DNA of 64,000 bases from the NCBI GenBank assembly GCA_904066235.2, contig CAJFCV020000003.1, positions 9,486,001-9,550,000 of the forward strand. The letters run 5' to 3'. Of the stretch, positions 12,402-24,365 are shown piece by piece. The DNA is from Bursaphelenchus xylophilus. Lineage: Eukaryota > Nematoda > Chromadorea > Rhabditida > Aphelenchoididae. The notes under the pieces are model-generated. The model was given only the letters and a program-made list of their open reading frames with translations, made no database searches and was not told the origin of the DNA. How positions within the stretch are numbered: position 1 is the stretch's first letter; every line of letters starts with the position of its first letter. The position numbers were made by a program, and so were the translations under genes.

Positions 12402-14035
12402 ATTGGCAAAAAATCAAGCATAAACAAATCCAAACGTTGGACACAAACTGCACTCCACAAGAGGCAAAATTAGGGGTGGCGGTCGATAAATCGTTTCTGG
12501 CCAATGTTTCGGACACCGGTTCACATCGCCCAAACTAGCCAAATTCCTGCAAAATTTTGGGTTGAAAGTTTGATGGGAACGGAGGAAAAATACCCCGATT
12601 TTGCACGTAGACGGAAGGATTCCGAGAGAAAAATATCAAGTTCCCAAAGAAAGTGGAGTAAAAAGAAGGCAGATTGCCTTTTTCGGCCAAAATTTTTTGA
12701 TAAAACATCAAAAATTATGTTATCCATGACACCTGACAATTTTTATTGAAATTTTTATGGTTTTTCCTGAACTAAGTAAAGACTTGTACTATAAAACGAA
12801 ACTTTAACCTGAAACAGTCAATAAAAGTTATCATTCATGACATCCGATATTACTTTAGGTCTCGCAAAATCCCCTCAAAAAAACAATCAGGCTGTTGAAA
12901 AACATGAACGCCAGCGGATGGAGCTGGAATTCAGAAAGCCGCCCGCTTTCCGAAAACACCACGAACCCTTTCAAAAAGCCTCGGCTCCCTCCAACACTTG
13001 GAAACTATCGCCGTTTTCGCTTTTCTCTCTCCCCCTCCCCAACTGACATTCTCGCTGATACGAAAACAACTAAAGCTTTGTCCAATATTCCTATTACTTG
13101 AGGAATTACGTCAGTAATTTGGTTAAAAAATAATTCTTTCTTCAATCCTAATATTATTCATGGCAAAAATGAGGGGTAAAGCGGAAAAATTGAAGAAAAT
13201 ACTTCAATATAGGGGTTTATTAACAAAGAAGTTACTTGATAAAGGTCGACGAATGATAAACAACCTCGGTTTTTATCGGAGAAATGGGAAATATTGGACT
13301 TTGATTGATCAGTCGAGGATTTCCGGCAAAATACGTACAAGGCGACATTTTATACGATGGAATGTGTTTGGGATTTTGAAACCTTTGTAAAATACGACAA
13401 AATAAACTAATTAGAAGATCACTGAAGGACCTGAAAAGCTTCAGAGACATTTTTAAGATATGTGAAATCAGTAATATGCCTTAGGGCAAATGATAAATTT
13501 CAACATTTTTAGGTAAGATAAGACAATTCAGTCCGAGAAACGCCCAAACTGAGCCTCGATGACTATTTCGACTGACTTCAGGTGAAGAAAATTCATTTAT
13601 ATCAAAAAGTCGGCACAAAGAGAGCTAAAACTGTGCAATCAAAAATATTAACCAAGCTAAAAAACGTAATGAAGCATTGTCACTAAAGTAATACGTGAGC
13701 CCAACGAAGTTCAAATTCCTTTACCGAGTACGTTAATTCCGTTTCCCGGACAACACTTTGGTTGGTGTTGGATATATTACCTTTAAAAATTGACTTTTAC
13801 TATTTTGCGATGTGACTGTAACAACTCTAAATTTGAAGAGCCATTTAGAAAATGCAAAATACAAAGTCAGGTGGGTTTCAATGGCATTCCACTTGTAATT
13901 AGAGCCTTTTTGTAAGTTTTGAGTGTTTGGCTACTCTTGTATCACTTTTATTTTATCAAAAATATCTTGTATTTTTGCTGATTTCCACTTAAAAATGCTG
14001 ATTTGTTTCCGCCGAGCATTTTTTTATAATAAAAT
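12402..14035. other. Intergenic: upstream of the Roquin gene
   Basis: No convincing gene. Small open frames at 12837-13101 and 13158-13450 overlap in several frames and have no recognisable product. A copy of the ATTATGTTATCCATGAC motif, otherwise intronic here, lies at 12711-12730, about 310 bases upstream of the Roquin ATG; it may mark a 5' UTR intron. GTAAAATACG occurs at 13387-13396. Confidence 0.4.
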
Positions 14036-14362
14036 CTCTTCCGGAAAGTCGCCGAACTGAAATCGACGACACGCACTGTGCAAAAACAAAAGTTTTCTTT
14101 GCACTGTGCAATTTCTTGCTTTTTGCACCGTGCAATGGGCTTTTTTCGGCTGTCGCTCGCACCCTGACTTTTTTCGCACAGTGCAAACTTCAAAAATCCG
14201 CCCGGCGACACGCACTTTTGCGAAAACAAAAGCTTCCTTTGCACTGTGCAATTTCTTGCTTTTTGCACCGTGCAATAGGTTTTTTGGCTGTCGCTCGCAC
14301 CCTGACTTTTTTCGTACAGTGCAAGCGCCAAAAATCAGTCCGGCGACTTTCCGGAAGGACTA
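14036..14362. repeat. TIR element with GCACNGTGC array (family E), copy 1
   Basis: Ends are inverted copies of CTTCCGGAAAGTCGCCG. Inside are two tandem units of about 160 bp, each with GCACTGTGC, GCACCGTGC and GCACAGTGC or a near variant. The unit also contains GGCTGTCGCTCGCACCCTGA. Multiple long open frames on both strands are by-products of the tandem repeat. Confidence 0.8.
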
Positions 14363-16746
14363 GAAAAAACAAACGCTTTGAAAAAAATTCTCTAAATTTG
14401 TCCTAATTTTTGTCATAACTTAACTGTTGAATTCCGCACATTAGCTGTGTAAATCTAATCAAAAAATGTTCGGCCTGCTGCACTTGTTTTCCCGCTGATT
14501 TCTCAACGAATCTTCCTCGGGATTTACAGTAATTTCCTGAGCGATTACTGAGCCTTTGAAACCATTTTAATGGCCATTCGTATTTCTTGCCCTTTTAAAC
14601 CATATGTTCTTTACTCTGACTAATGCTGACGAATCGCGAAAAACAGTGATTCGATCTCATAATTTCTCTCAAAATTTGCAAAATCCGATTGATGAAGCAT
14701 TCTGGAGCCATGGGTTTTGATCCCATGATTTTTGGATGTGATGTTGCCTAAGGTGCTTATAATGTGGGATGTTTAAGGGGTGTGACGTGGTCTAAGTCCC
14801 TTGGAATCCGCTGAACAAACAGTTATTGTGCGCTCGTCTTTTGAAGGTTGCCTTTTATAGCAAATTTGGGAAATTTTGAGATTAAAAGATGATTGAGATT
14901 ATAAGGGAAGCCCCTAACGTGGAAAACGGCAATGGGCAAAGAGAGGATGAGATTTACGACATTATTTTTTGAGGAAAGAAAACTCCCATATATTTAGCTC
15001 ACCTTTTTTCAGTAACTCCCGAAATTTTTTGACTGAAAATTTTAATTGTTCAAATTTCTCGGATTCCATTTCATATGATTTTCCTACGGTATTCACGCTT
15101 TATGCACATCCATTATCCCCCACTCAAAGACCGTTGAATCTCCAGATAGGCCGTATGTTTTAATGCCCATTCAAATACAAGACACCTAATATAAAGACAT
15201 GACCTTTGCTTTTTTCTCATTCCGATCAACGTTATTTTGTGTCGGAAAAAATGTGGCGGGCCCATTTGGAGCCTGAAACAGAGCCCAGCCTTCCTGAAAG
15301 AGTTCGCGGACTTTTTGGCGACGTCTGCAAAATCCAGCAGTGAATTTGCGTGAGAGTTTTCGTTGGTCGTAAAGTTCTTTGTAAAGTTTTTTTTACGGCT
15401 TGTCGTTTGGCGGACCATCAATCGGTCTCTAAAATCTTTTTCTTGCACTTTTATGTTGCCACTAGGATATTCAGTGGTCTTTTTACGAGAGAGCGTGTCA
15501 AATGAGGAGAGTCGGGCAGACGAATAGAGGATTTTGCCTATAACTTTTTTTTCTGATCGGAAAAAGTCTGCTTTCTTTGTGGAAAAATTGAAAGTCATCA
15601 GAATAACGGTGAGCCCAAAATCTGCACAAAAAATCGACCATTTTTTGACATTTTTTTTGATGAGAAAACCCTGATGACATCATAATGTCCATAATTTCGG
15701 AACAGATGTCCTTACTTCCCATTTTTCAAGAACTTTTGTTTGATTGGAAGGTGTCAAAGAATTCACTTTTTCGCGATATTTCGGCCGAAAATTGAACAGC
15801 AATTACTCCTTCTGAACTCCACAATTCAAAAATCAAGCGCTTGAAACGAGCAGAAAATTTATTGAAATTTATTGACAAGGCTCGTTTTTGTCTGGCCGAC
15901 CCTCCGCATTTAGCCTGTTTTCTCGCAATTCTTTACAATTTTCGCCGTTATGAGACATTCCCTTGTTATAAAATAACATCCATTAACTCCTCGCTCCGAT
16001 TTTAGATTTTCTTGGTTCTCCTTTTGTATTTTCGCTTATCACTCCCAAATATTCTTAATTTCCAAATTTTGCTCTCATTATGTACATAAACATTTCTCCC
16101 TATTTCTCATCTATTTTTTTATGCTTTGTTTATAAAACAAGATGAGTAAAACAAAAAAAAAAGAAGCGCCCTTTTGGACCTCCTTAAATCAAAGGGATCG
16201 TTGCTGAAGCTAGTAGTCGTAAAAACGGAGCCAAAGAAAAAACTGGGAGGCTCTAAATTTTATCGGGTCTGGCCATCCGCTACCTTTTTTGTTGATGCGA
16301 TTTTAAGGCGTCATTTCAAAAGTGCTCTTATCTTTCGCTCCTATTTTATTGTTGATATTATTAATCATAAATCAGTTTTGGTTTTATTTGAGAAATAGTG
16401 GGATTGGGGGTTTATTTGGATAGGAATTTTATTGGGAATAGATTTTCGTTTAGCTTTTCGAAAATTAGTGCCAAATTGCACCAAAAACGGCAAAAGTCCA
16501 ATTTTTTGCGTTCTTTGGCTTTGAGATTGTTTGACTGTATTTTTAACGGTTCGGTCAATGTTTCTTCCAAAATTAGCACCTGTCTTTCCAAGCTCAGAAA
16601 GACACAGCCAACAATTGTTTTTGTCTGCGCGACTCTCCTCAATTTGCATATTCTTTCTCAAAATGATGATTAAATATCTACGGCTCTACTAATTTATGAA
16701 CTGAAACTATCAGCTGATTTTACATGGTATATGTTCAAAAAACTAA
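14363..16746. other. Gene-poor AT-rich stretch
   Basis: Apart from the 15113-15598 frame I see no supported gene. The part at 15840-15960 looks like a decayed piece of the family B element (GACCCTCCGCATTTAGCC parallels GACCGCTCTCCACGTTTAGC). Confidence 0.4.
15113..15598 (-). CDS. Unassigned 161-codon open frame
   Basis: An open frame of 161 codons, basic and lacking any motif I recognise. By my estimate a chance frame this long would appear in under a tenth of windows of this size and composition, which is why it is listed. There is no clear promoter, splice partner or family similarity, and it may simply be chance or a relic. Confidence 0.15.
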   Translation of the reverse strand: MTFNFSTKKADFFRSEKKVIGKILYSSARLSSFDTLSRKKTTEYPSGNIKVQEKDFRDRLMVRQTTSRKKNFTKNFTTNENSHANSLLDFADVAKKSANSFRKAGLCFRLQMGPPHFFRHKITLIGMRKKQRSCLYIRCLVFEWALKHTAYLEIQRSLSGG

Positions 16747-17195
16747 CAGGGGAAGTACTCCAAGTGCGACGCTCAGATTTTGATAAAACTTGGCACAAAT
16801 GTAGAAAACATTTTTCGAAGATATATGCGAGAATCCTAGCTCGCGCTTTGCAGAAACAACCGAGAGTTTTAGATCGAAAGTCGGCCAAAATTTAGGACTT
16901 TTTGACGAATTTTGGCACAAAAAGTTTCATGCTTATTTCTACCGTAAAGGATAACGTTAGTACAAAAAATCAAAATTTTCCGCACGAAACTGCCAAAGTT
17001 ATGGCCAGAAAGCGTTTTTGTCTCTGACCGCTCTCCACGTTTAGCGTGCTCTCTCGGCGGCAAAAATCTTTCGATATCTCGGCGGCGCCCGTAAAGCGCG
17101 AGCTAAAACTTTCAGGAATTGATATTTAGTCCATACCCGACGTGTGTGCAAAATTTAAAGAAAATCTGAGCGTCGCACTTGGAGTACTTCCCTCG
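16747..17195. mobile_element. Family B element, copy 1 (TAA target duplication)
   Basis: A 449-bp element with terminal inverted repeats CAGGGGAAGTACTCCAAGTG on the left and the matching complement on the right. It is flanked by TAA at 16744-16746 and 17196-17198. A 3-bp TAA duplication is typical of PIF/Harbinger elements; that assignment is inference, since no transposase is encoded. The interior is shared with copies at 36898 and 40238. Confidence 0.85.
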
Positions 17196-19572
17196 TAAGC
17201 ACAGCTTTTAAAATCTCCAAACGTCACTTATTCTCCTTGTAGGACATTTTAAGATATTACCGAAAATTGCCTAACCGTCTGCCGGATATAGGCTGAAAAG
17301 TGCAAAATGGGGTCCGATGGGAAGGTTGTCATCTCTGCATTAACGATAGAGAAGAGAGAAAATAAATGAATAGAGTTCCGAAGATAATACACCCTAAATT
17401 TATTTATGAAGTTCAAGGGAGAATAATGGCTTATGGGATAAGGAATTTATAATATTTCTTTTTATTGATCTTCTTTGACTTATTGATAAAAGCTTAAATA
17501 GGCAAATAGTAGCTTGGCTTTCTATTTATTAGCGCATTGTCTCAGCGTTCAACGTGGTATCTTGCCAATAAAAGTCGTTGAATATTTCGTCTTCTTTTGC
17601 AAAAAAACCGGCAAAGATTTTCTAGGATTGATAGGGATCCTGGTTGAACTTTACGAGCCAAATATGAACAATCCAGGGACGTCGTACTTCGACAACTTCC
17701 GGAATTGCACCTTTAGACTCTCTTACAAAAAATGTCCTAATTTGTTTACAATCCATTATTCAGTCCCGATCCCTCCAATTCACAAAACAATCCCCTCTCT
17801 CTCCACAATGAGGTGAAGAGATTGAGTAGCTGTTTTTGTTTGACCCGTTCCGAATTATAGTGAACTCCTCAAAATGGCGAACGAACATCTTGATTGCTCA
17901 CCCAATTTCGTCATCCAACCTCATTCTTGTCTCCCCGCCCTACCGGTGGGGGAATCCTTTCAAAATCTTCCCAGAGTTTCGAAAAAAGCGCGCGGAGGTA
18001 CCGATGGGGTTTCTTTAAGGACAATCCGCCCCATTCTCTTAAAAGAATTTCGTGTTCTTTTCGGGTCGGTTACAAAGTCGAGGTTTGCATTCGGATTAAA
18101 AGCTCGTAAGGAATTATTTCATGGGACGGAATGACGAGTGGAAGTTTTGGGGGTGGGCATTGGAGGTAGGCCGGGGGAAAACACTATTTTGTGGGATGTA
18201 ATTAGACGTGGAAATTTTGGAATGGGATTTTTGGTGTGTAGGTCGTTTGGCAGTTTGATTTACGATGTTTGAGTAACAGATTTAGCTGAAAGTTAGCGCA
18301 AGAGAGAATTCATTTTAAAGGTTATATGCTCTATTGTAATGCTTGCGCTTTGCAGAAGCCAGCGAGATTTTTTTGTTTTTTTTTTTGTTTGGAGGTGGGC
18401 TAATTGTCAAGTCTTCCCTGAGGACTTCAGGATTGCTTTGTTTCCCTTTTCAAATCTGGCGGGTACATGGCCAAAAGCCTGCCTGACATGGTGCTAAGAA
18501 CATGAAACATACAGGATGTACTAAATTACACTGAAAAATTTTTCTTTTGCAAGTTCTGGCACAAAAAACTTTATTATAGCCATCGTTGACTGTAGTGTTG
18601 AAACATTAATTTTTGAGTAAAAAAGGTCCTCTTACACTCCGATCTTTTCATCACAACTTTTCTTTATCAGTACCCTACGGTTTGTTCTACAAGGCGCGCC
18701 AATAAAGCCTGGACAAATATTTTTGCTTGCCCTAAAAACTGTAACATCACAAAAGCAAAATAGGCAATTGTGCAAACGTGCAGTGTGTCCAAGAATATAT
18801 CTATACAGAGTTTACATAGTATTAGTTCCATTGCCATCGTTTCCACCGTACTATGTCTGACCTTGATTCCAATTTGACCGCTCACCAGTTATGAGTGGAT
18901 GTTTGGTTATACATTTCGCTGGTGTCTATGAAATCCTGTTTATTTACCTTCTTGCACTGTGGACTGTATCGTGGATTATACGACGAAATTAATCACGAAT
19001 TAATCCTAGACTAAAAAGTTCACGTTTTAATGTTTTTCCAAGCTTTTTGAGGTTTTTCGGATTTGTCATCAAAAGCTTGTACCTAACATATATGTATTTG
19101 TAGAATAAGGAACTCAAAATTCTCTTTTCGTACAGTCCGTTAAAACCGAAGATCTTTTTTTTACAGCATATAATATAAATTATTACATCTATTTCTGCTC
19201 GCTTTTCCCATAAATCTTTTTTGAGCCCTACCTTCTGGCCATTGCGCAATCTCCGAAAGATTCTTTCCCACACAACTTGGCCAAAACATTTTTTCATTGA
19301 GATTTGAGAATGCTTCCGAGCCCGGCTCATCCAGGAAGTAGCGTTCTGCGGGCTGAAACTCCCATTGCTTCTCAAAAACAGTCCCAAATAAAGTTTATAA
19401 TTAATCCTTTTTAATCAAAAATTATCCGCGCTTATTTTATGTAACTTTTTTACCATAGATTGCAATAAAAAATCTCTTTCTAGAACTTGGACATAACCAG
19501 CTTCCGTCCACATATGGTGCATATCAATTCTACGGCTAGCTTCTAACCTATCAACGCAATAACATATTCATT
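17196..19572. other. Intergenic: upstream of the Na+/H+ exchanger gene
   Basis: No gene that I can support. Open frames near 17514-18134 and 18989-19387 are of chance length and without recognisable domains. A fragment at about 18340-18360 (GCTTGCGCTTTGCAGAAGCC) resembles the family B interior. The exchanger promoter should lie at the right end. Confidence 0.4.
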
Positions 19573-22500
19573 ATGAGGACTTTGTTTTTAATTTTATTTT
19601 TCTTTCTTATTTCAACAAATGGGTCAACAGCTTCCACAAATTCATCATCAACTTTGATATCGATAAAAAATCAAGGAGAGAAATCATCGACGAATTCAGA
19701 TACGGCGACAAAATTAACGTCAGAAGCCTCCAAAAATGGGAAAGAAAGGCCGCATTTAAATGTGATCAATTTCAATTTTCATCATGCCGAATTGCCAATT
19801 TTTTTGTCCGCCGCCGCTGTTGGGATCATCATCTTCAAGTCGATGTATTACGCGTTCCCTCTGTTGAAGGGAATCATCCCAGATTCGTCGATGATGCTGC
19901 TGGCTGGGTTGGTGGTTGGCGGTTGTTTGCACATGTTCTTCCCGGATCGGGTAGGATTTTTTAGTCATACAAAATTTTTTTTTCATCATGGGAAAAAATG
20001 ATTTTTTTTATTTTTAAAACTTTTATGTTATTTTGAAAAATAATTTTGCTTTATAAAAATAACGTATTTTACAAAAAAAACAACTGAAAAATTTTCTATC
20101 AGTCTGTCGGAAAAATAACGGCGGATTGTCGCATCAAAATGTCTCGCCTCGCCGCTGTCGCGCACCAAATCCCAAGCCGCGGCTTGCAGTCGCAAAGCGA
20201 TGATGGGTGATTCCGATGCGCGGCTATCCGCCGTTATTTTCCCGACAGACTGATAGATGGGCCAAAAAGTCTTGACATGTCTGCACAGCGCGCGTCGTGC
20301 GAGAAACTTGTCCCGCGGCGACAGACAAAATTCACGGTGGACTGCGAACCCGCACAGTGCAAAAAGATTGTTTTGAAAAACGTAAACAACGCACAGTGCG
20401 CTCTTCTTTCGCACCCCGCCGAATTTTTATCGCGCGACACCTTGTCGTTCATGCGCCCGCACGGTGCAAAAACATGTCAAGACATTTTGGCCCGCCTAGC
20501 ATAGAAATTTTTCGAAATTGAAATGGGGATAAAAAAGTTGCAAATTTTTGAAGGTGACGTATTTTACATCAAAAAAGCCGGAAAAAATCTACAATGACTT
20601 TTAACAATTTTATTTTTGGACTTCAATGCTTTCAAAAAATTTTTTTCAAAATTTTTAGGAATTCCGTCTCGAGCCAACATGGTTTTTCTGGGGAATGTTG
20701 CCGATGATCGTCCTGGACGCCGGATATTTTGTGCCAACGAAAGATTTCGTGAATAATATTGGAGCCATCACTTCGTTTGCCGTTTTTGGAACTTTGTCCA
20801 ATATTTTTTTAACCAGTAAGTTAAAAATAAAAAAAAAAAATCATAATTTTTTAGGTGTTCTCCTCTACTTATTAAAAGCCCATTTTTCACTGTTTCAAAC
20901 CGAAATGTCAATAACGGATATTCTGATTTTCTCGACGTTGATCTCAGCTGTAGATCCGGTCGCTGTGATCAGTGTGTTTGAAGAGATTCATGTGAACCGG
21001 CAGCTTTATATTCTGGTGTTTGGAGAGAGTCTGCTCAATGACGCCACTACTATTGTAAGCATTTTTTGAATGAGCGACATTCGAATTTAAATTACTGAAA
21101 TTAAAACGGAGTAATTTCTAAAAGAAGCGCAGAGAGTTGTTCCTGCAACAGAAAATATTTGTAAAATACGCAGTTTCGTCTATTTCTAAAATTTCTTTTC
21201 AGGTATTTTACAACACCTTCCAAATGTTCAATATTATTGGTGCTGAAAATATTGTGGCAATGGACATTTTCCGATGCATTTTGTCATTTACAGTCGTTTC
21301 ATTTGGCGGGATTTTTACCGGTATCATCTTTGGCGCTCTTACTGGACTAATGACAAAGTAAGTTGTTTTTTAGACATTTGGGAAATAAAAAGAAAAAAAT
21401 TTTTTATAATCTCTGTACGAAATTTAAATATGCAAATTTTTTTCAAATTGAAAATTTATCCCAACTCCAAAAAAATTAGCCAATCAAATTACTTAATTTT
21501 TTCAAAAAATCTTTTTTTTCAGACTCACTCGAGGAGTTGAATTATACCAACCCCTGACTTGTCTCCTCTTGCCCTATTTCGCATATTCCGCGGCCGAAGG
21601 CTTCGGGGTCTCTGGGATTTTGGCTCTTACCTTTTGTGGACTTACAATGAAAAATTACCTCGCTGTGAATGTAAAGGACTCGTCATTGGTTTCATTCAAT
21701 TACATGCTCAAAACACTCTCTTCATTGTAAGTTTGGAGGTAGACTACGGAAAGATCTAATGTTTTCTTCGCCTTTATATCAGCGTTTTCAGCTGTGAGAC
21801 CATGATTTTTGTCATGCTCGGAGTATCAGCGGTCTCCAGGCACCATGTCTTCGATTTTTGGTTCATTATGGCCACGCTGTTTGCATGTTTGGTCTTTCGA
21901 TTTATCAGTAAGTTTTTAGTCATCACCGCACATACTTCAACTTGATACGAGATAATATAAAAATTGTCTATTTTAGCCATCTATTCCATGACGTACTTCC
22001 TGAACAAAGGTCGGGAAGAAGTGATCTCCTTGGTCGATCAATTTGTCATCGCCTATGGCGGCATTCGCGGAGCTGTTTGCTACGGTCTTGTTGTGGCCTT
22101 GGATATAAATGTAGTCCCAGCCAGGGAGATGTTCACAACAACAACTGTGGCCATTATTTTGTTTACTTCTTTGGTTCAGGTACAAATTTGTATTAAAATT
22201 TGTATATTATCAAAATTTGCATATTTTTAGGGAGGTACCATCAAATGTTTGGTGAATAAGTTGAAAGTAAAGCATGCTGAACCAGAAGAAAAAACGTTGT
22301 TTGAAATGGTGATGAATGAGGTAAGTGGTTGTTGATTCGTGTATTTATACTGTGAGTAATACTGTTTTTAGACGGTAACCAATATGATGGAAGGTCTCAG
22401 CGCGATTGCCTTTGTGCAACCGGAGAAAAAGGTAAACCGATTTCTAAGGTTATAAAATCATTTTTAAGTTATTTTACGCTATGTAATTTTTTCAGTACAA

Positions 22501-23905
22501 AATTTACTGGCGTCAATTTACCAATTGGACCAATCGTCATCTTATGGTGGATGGAAAAGAATACAACTCCAAATGCCGGAAGATCGTCGCTCACTCCCAA
22601 CAAATAATGATCTCCGAAGCTGTTTCGCAGATCAAAAAATTCGGCTCGTATCGATTATTGCCTTCATATCCGTCCATGAACACAATGCCCACTTCTCAAT
22701 CAGTCCCGGCCAACATGAATGAGCAAAGCGAAGACTTGATGGATGACATCACTTTGAGGGTGCCCCAACCCGATAATATGGTCAGAATCAAAATTGAGGA
22801 TGCTGATGGGATGGGAGATCGGAAGAAATCGCTTAGAACGATTTTCAAGGGGGCTGTGCAGGAGTTCCCGCAAGAGGTAAGGAAAAATTTTAAGAATGCA
22901 ATTTTAAAAAATATTATAGCTAAAAAATGTCGGAAAATGTAAAAATTGAAGTAAACTTTAAGCTAACCTTTTACTGAAGGCAAATTAGAAAGCATCAAAC
23001 AATAATTTGAATCAAGAGAGGTAAACTTCCAAAACTTGTTTTTGCACTGTGCAAAGAAACCTAATTTTTGCACTGTGCGCGGTCAAAAATAGGCTAAAAT
23101 TGGGGTTGCACAGTGCGATGATTTCTGTTTTTCGCACAGTGCAAAAAGTTTTTCGTAAAACACTGACCGTAAGGTCGGTTATTAAATTTTGTTGCCACCA
23201 ACGACTTTTTGATGCCTATAATAAGATTTTTTGCGCCAAAAGGAAAGCTTTTCGAAGCCAATTTGAGACAAAAATATTTTTTGTTTTTCTACAGAACAAT
23301 TTTTCAAAAATTTTCCGACTACATAATGTTAAATTTCTCCTTTTTCAGAAGCCCCAAATGTACAGTCGTCATTTTATGCAAGATCTGCGCCGAATTCCCT
23401 ACGAACGTCCGCTGACTCCGTTATTTGAAGGCGATGAAGACGAGGATGGAGAAGGCTCGAAGAATAATTACTTGACCTTCCCAAACACCGAAAATGATTT
23501 CCTCGAACTAAACACATTCAGTGTTCCAGTGCCAAAGAAATTGAGTAGTAATGCGAATAACCGACCGTCAATTCTTCCGGGACAACGTAAGGGGGTTTTT
23601 TTGAAGTCGAAATTTGAAAATCAGTTATTATCTTTGTGTTCGTATTTTACCTTTCCATAAAATCCAAAAAATCACCAATTTTTTCAGCCACCCGGCCCCG
23701 ATTTGAAGTAAAACTGGTCCGAAGCCGGCCCCAATCCCATCGTCGCCGCAATAGTTCGACAGGTCCAGAGGCCGAACGTCTCATGCTGGGAGCTCCTCAA
23801 CGAGAGACACGTCATGAATCGTTGAGAAGAGGCTCAACTCCCAACAGAAACTCCTTATTACATCGACCCAAAGTCAAGTTCGCCATTGAGGGGGATTCCC
23901 CGTGA
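19573..23905 (+). CDS. Plasma-membrane type Na+/H+ exchanger (SLC9/NHX)
   Basis: Exons: 19573-19950, 20659-20815, 20855-21054, 21203-21357, 21523-21726, 21783-21907, 21977-22179, 22231-22320, 22372-22431, 22496-22876, 23349-23586, 23688-23905; 802 residues. It exchanges Na+ for H+ across a membrane to control pH. Residues 1-20 form a signal peptide (hydrophobic LFLILFFFL) followed by a Ser/Thr-rich segment. About a dozen membrane helices run from about 70 to 474. Family hallmarks: AVDP 210-213, FGESLLND 234-241 (the acidic pair of the transport site) and GGIRGA 434-439. The cytosolic tail 475-802 is hydrophilic, with an acidic run (EGDEDEDGEG) and Arg/Ser-rich stretches that look like phosphorylation targets. 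Nematodes have several NHX paralogues, so I give no symbol. The ATG at 19573 is chosen because it supplies the signal peptide. Intron 1 holds two palindromic repeats and intron 10 a GCACNGTGC cluster. It is head-to-head with the Roquin gene across 7 kb and tail-to-tail with rme-4. Confidence 0.94.
20096..20256. mobile_element. Palindromic MITE (CTATCAGTCTG termini), copy 1
   Basis: Starts CTATCAGTCTGTCGGAAAAA and ends with its near-perfect complement CCGACAGACTGATAG. No coding capacity. It lies in intron 1 of the exchanger gene. A diverged copy is at about 56505-56655. Confidence 0.8.
20257..20502. repeat. Second palindrome abutting the CTATCAG element
   Basis: GGGCCAAAAAGTCTTGACAT near 20260 is mirrored by ATGTCAAGACATTTTGGCCC near 20490. 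The interior has three GCACNGTGC palindromes (about 20353, 20391, 20460). It may be one compound element with the repeat on its left. Confidence 0.6.
23040..23150. repeat. GCACNGTGC cluster in exchanger intron 10
   Basis: Four copies of the palindrome (centres about 23049, 23074, 23113 and 23139), in the form GCACTGTGC or GCACAGTGC, within 110 bp. The spacer sequences are not those of family E. Confidence 0.75.
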
Positions 23906-24025
23906 AATCGAGCTTTTTTTTTGCAAAATCATGCAATATTTTCCCTGAGCAATGGTACTTTTATCTTTCATTTGTCGGGTTCTCGCGATCTGTTTGACGT
24001 AGGTATCTCAATTATTACATTTATT

Positions 24026-24031
24026 AATAAA
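24026..24031 (+). terminator. Probable poly(A) signal of the exchanger gene
   Basis: AATAAA about 120 bases after the TGA at 23903-23905, followed by T-rich sequence. Only sequence position supports it. Confidence 0.5.
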
Positions 24032-24059
24032 TTTTCTAATTTTCTGAGTTTACAATTTG

Positions 24060-24345
24060 TTGGCTGCACAGTGCAAATTTTTTTAAATTTTAATCGCACT
24101 GTGCAAATATGGAAAAAATTTGACTGCACAGTGCAGCATTAGAAAATGATTTTCCACGTGAAAAAATACATAAAATGGAGTAATGTAAAATCCAACGCAC
24201 GGTGCAAAATTTCCCAATTTTTTGTTTGCACCGTGCGAAAACTGGAAACATTTCTTATGCACAGTGCAAAAGCAGAAAAAAAGACCATGCCGTTTCAAAA
24301 CTTTCCGCACTGTGCAGTCGATCTTTTGCACCGTGCAATTGAAAA
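24060..24345. repeat. GCACNGTGC cluster downstream of the exchanger
   Basis: Eight copies in 280 bp, with all four central bases represented (GCACAGTGC, GCACTGTGC, GCACGGTGC, GCACCGTGC). Flanks are mostly T or C on the left and A or G on the right, which extends the palindrome to 11 bp. The spacers are unique sequence. Confidence 0.8.
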
Positions 24346-24365
24346 ATCGCCGCGGCGCAGTTGAA

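Noticed and set aside
14060..14340. Possible CRISPR array (regular short repeats)
   Set aside because: Repeats are short palindromes in a eukaryotic TIR element with tandem 160-bp units; the spacers repeat too, and there are no cas genes.
23049..23660. 203-codon open frame taken as one exon
   Set aside because: Only 23349-23586 is coding (exchanger exon 11); the left part is an intron with GCACNGTGC repeats, and the acceptor TTTTTCAG at 23348 sets the start.
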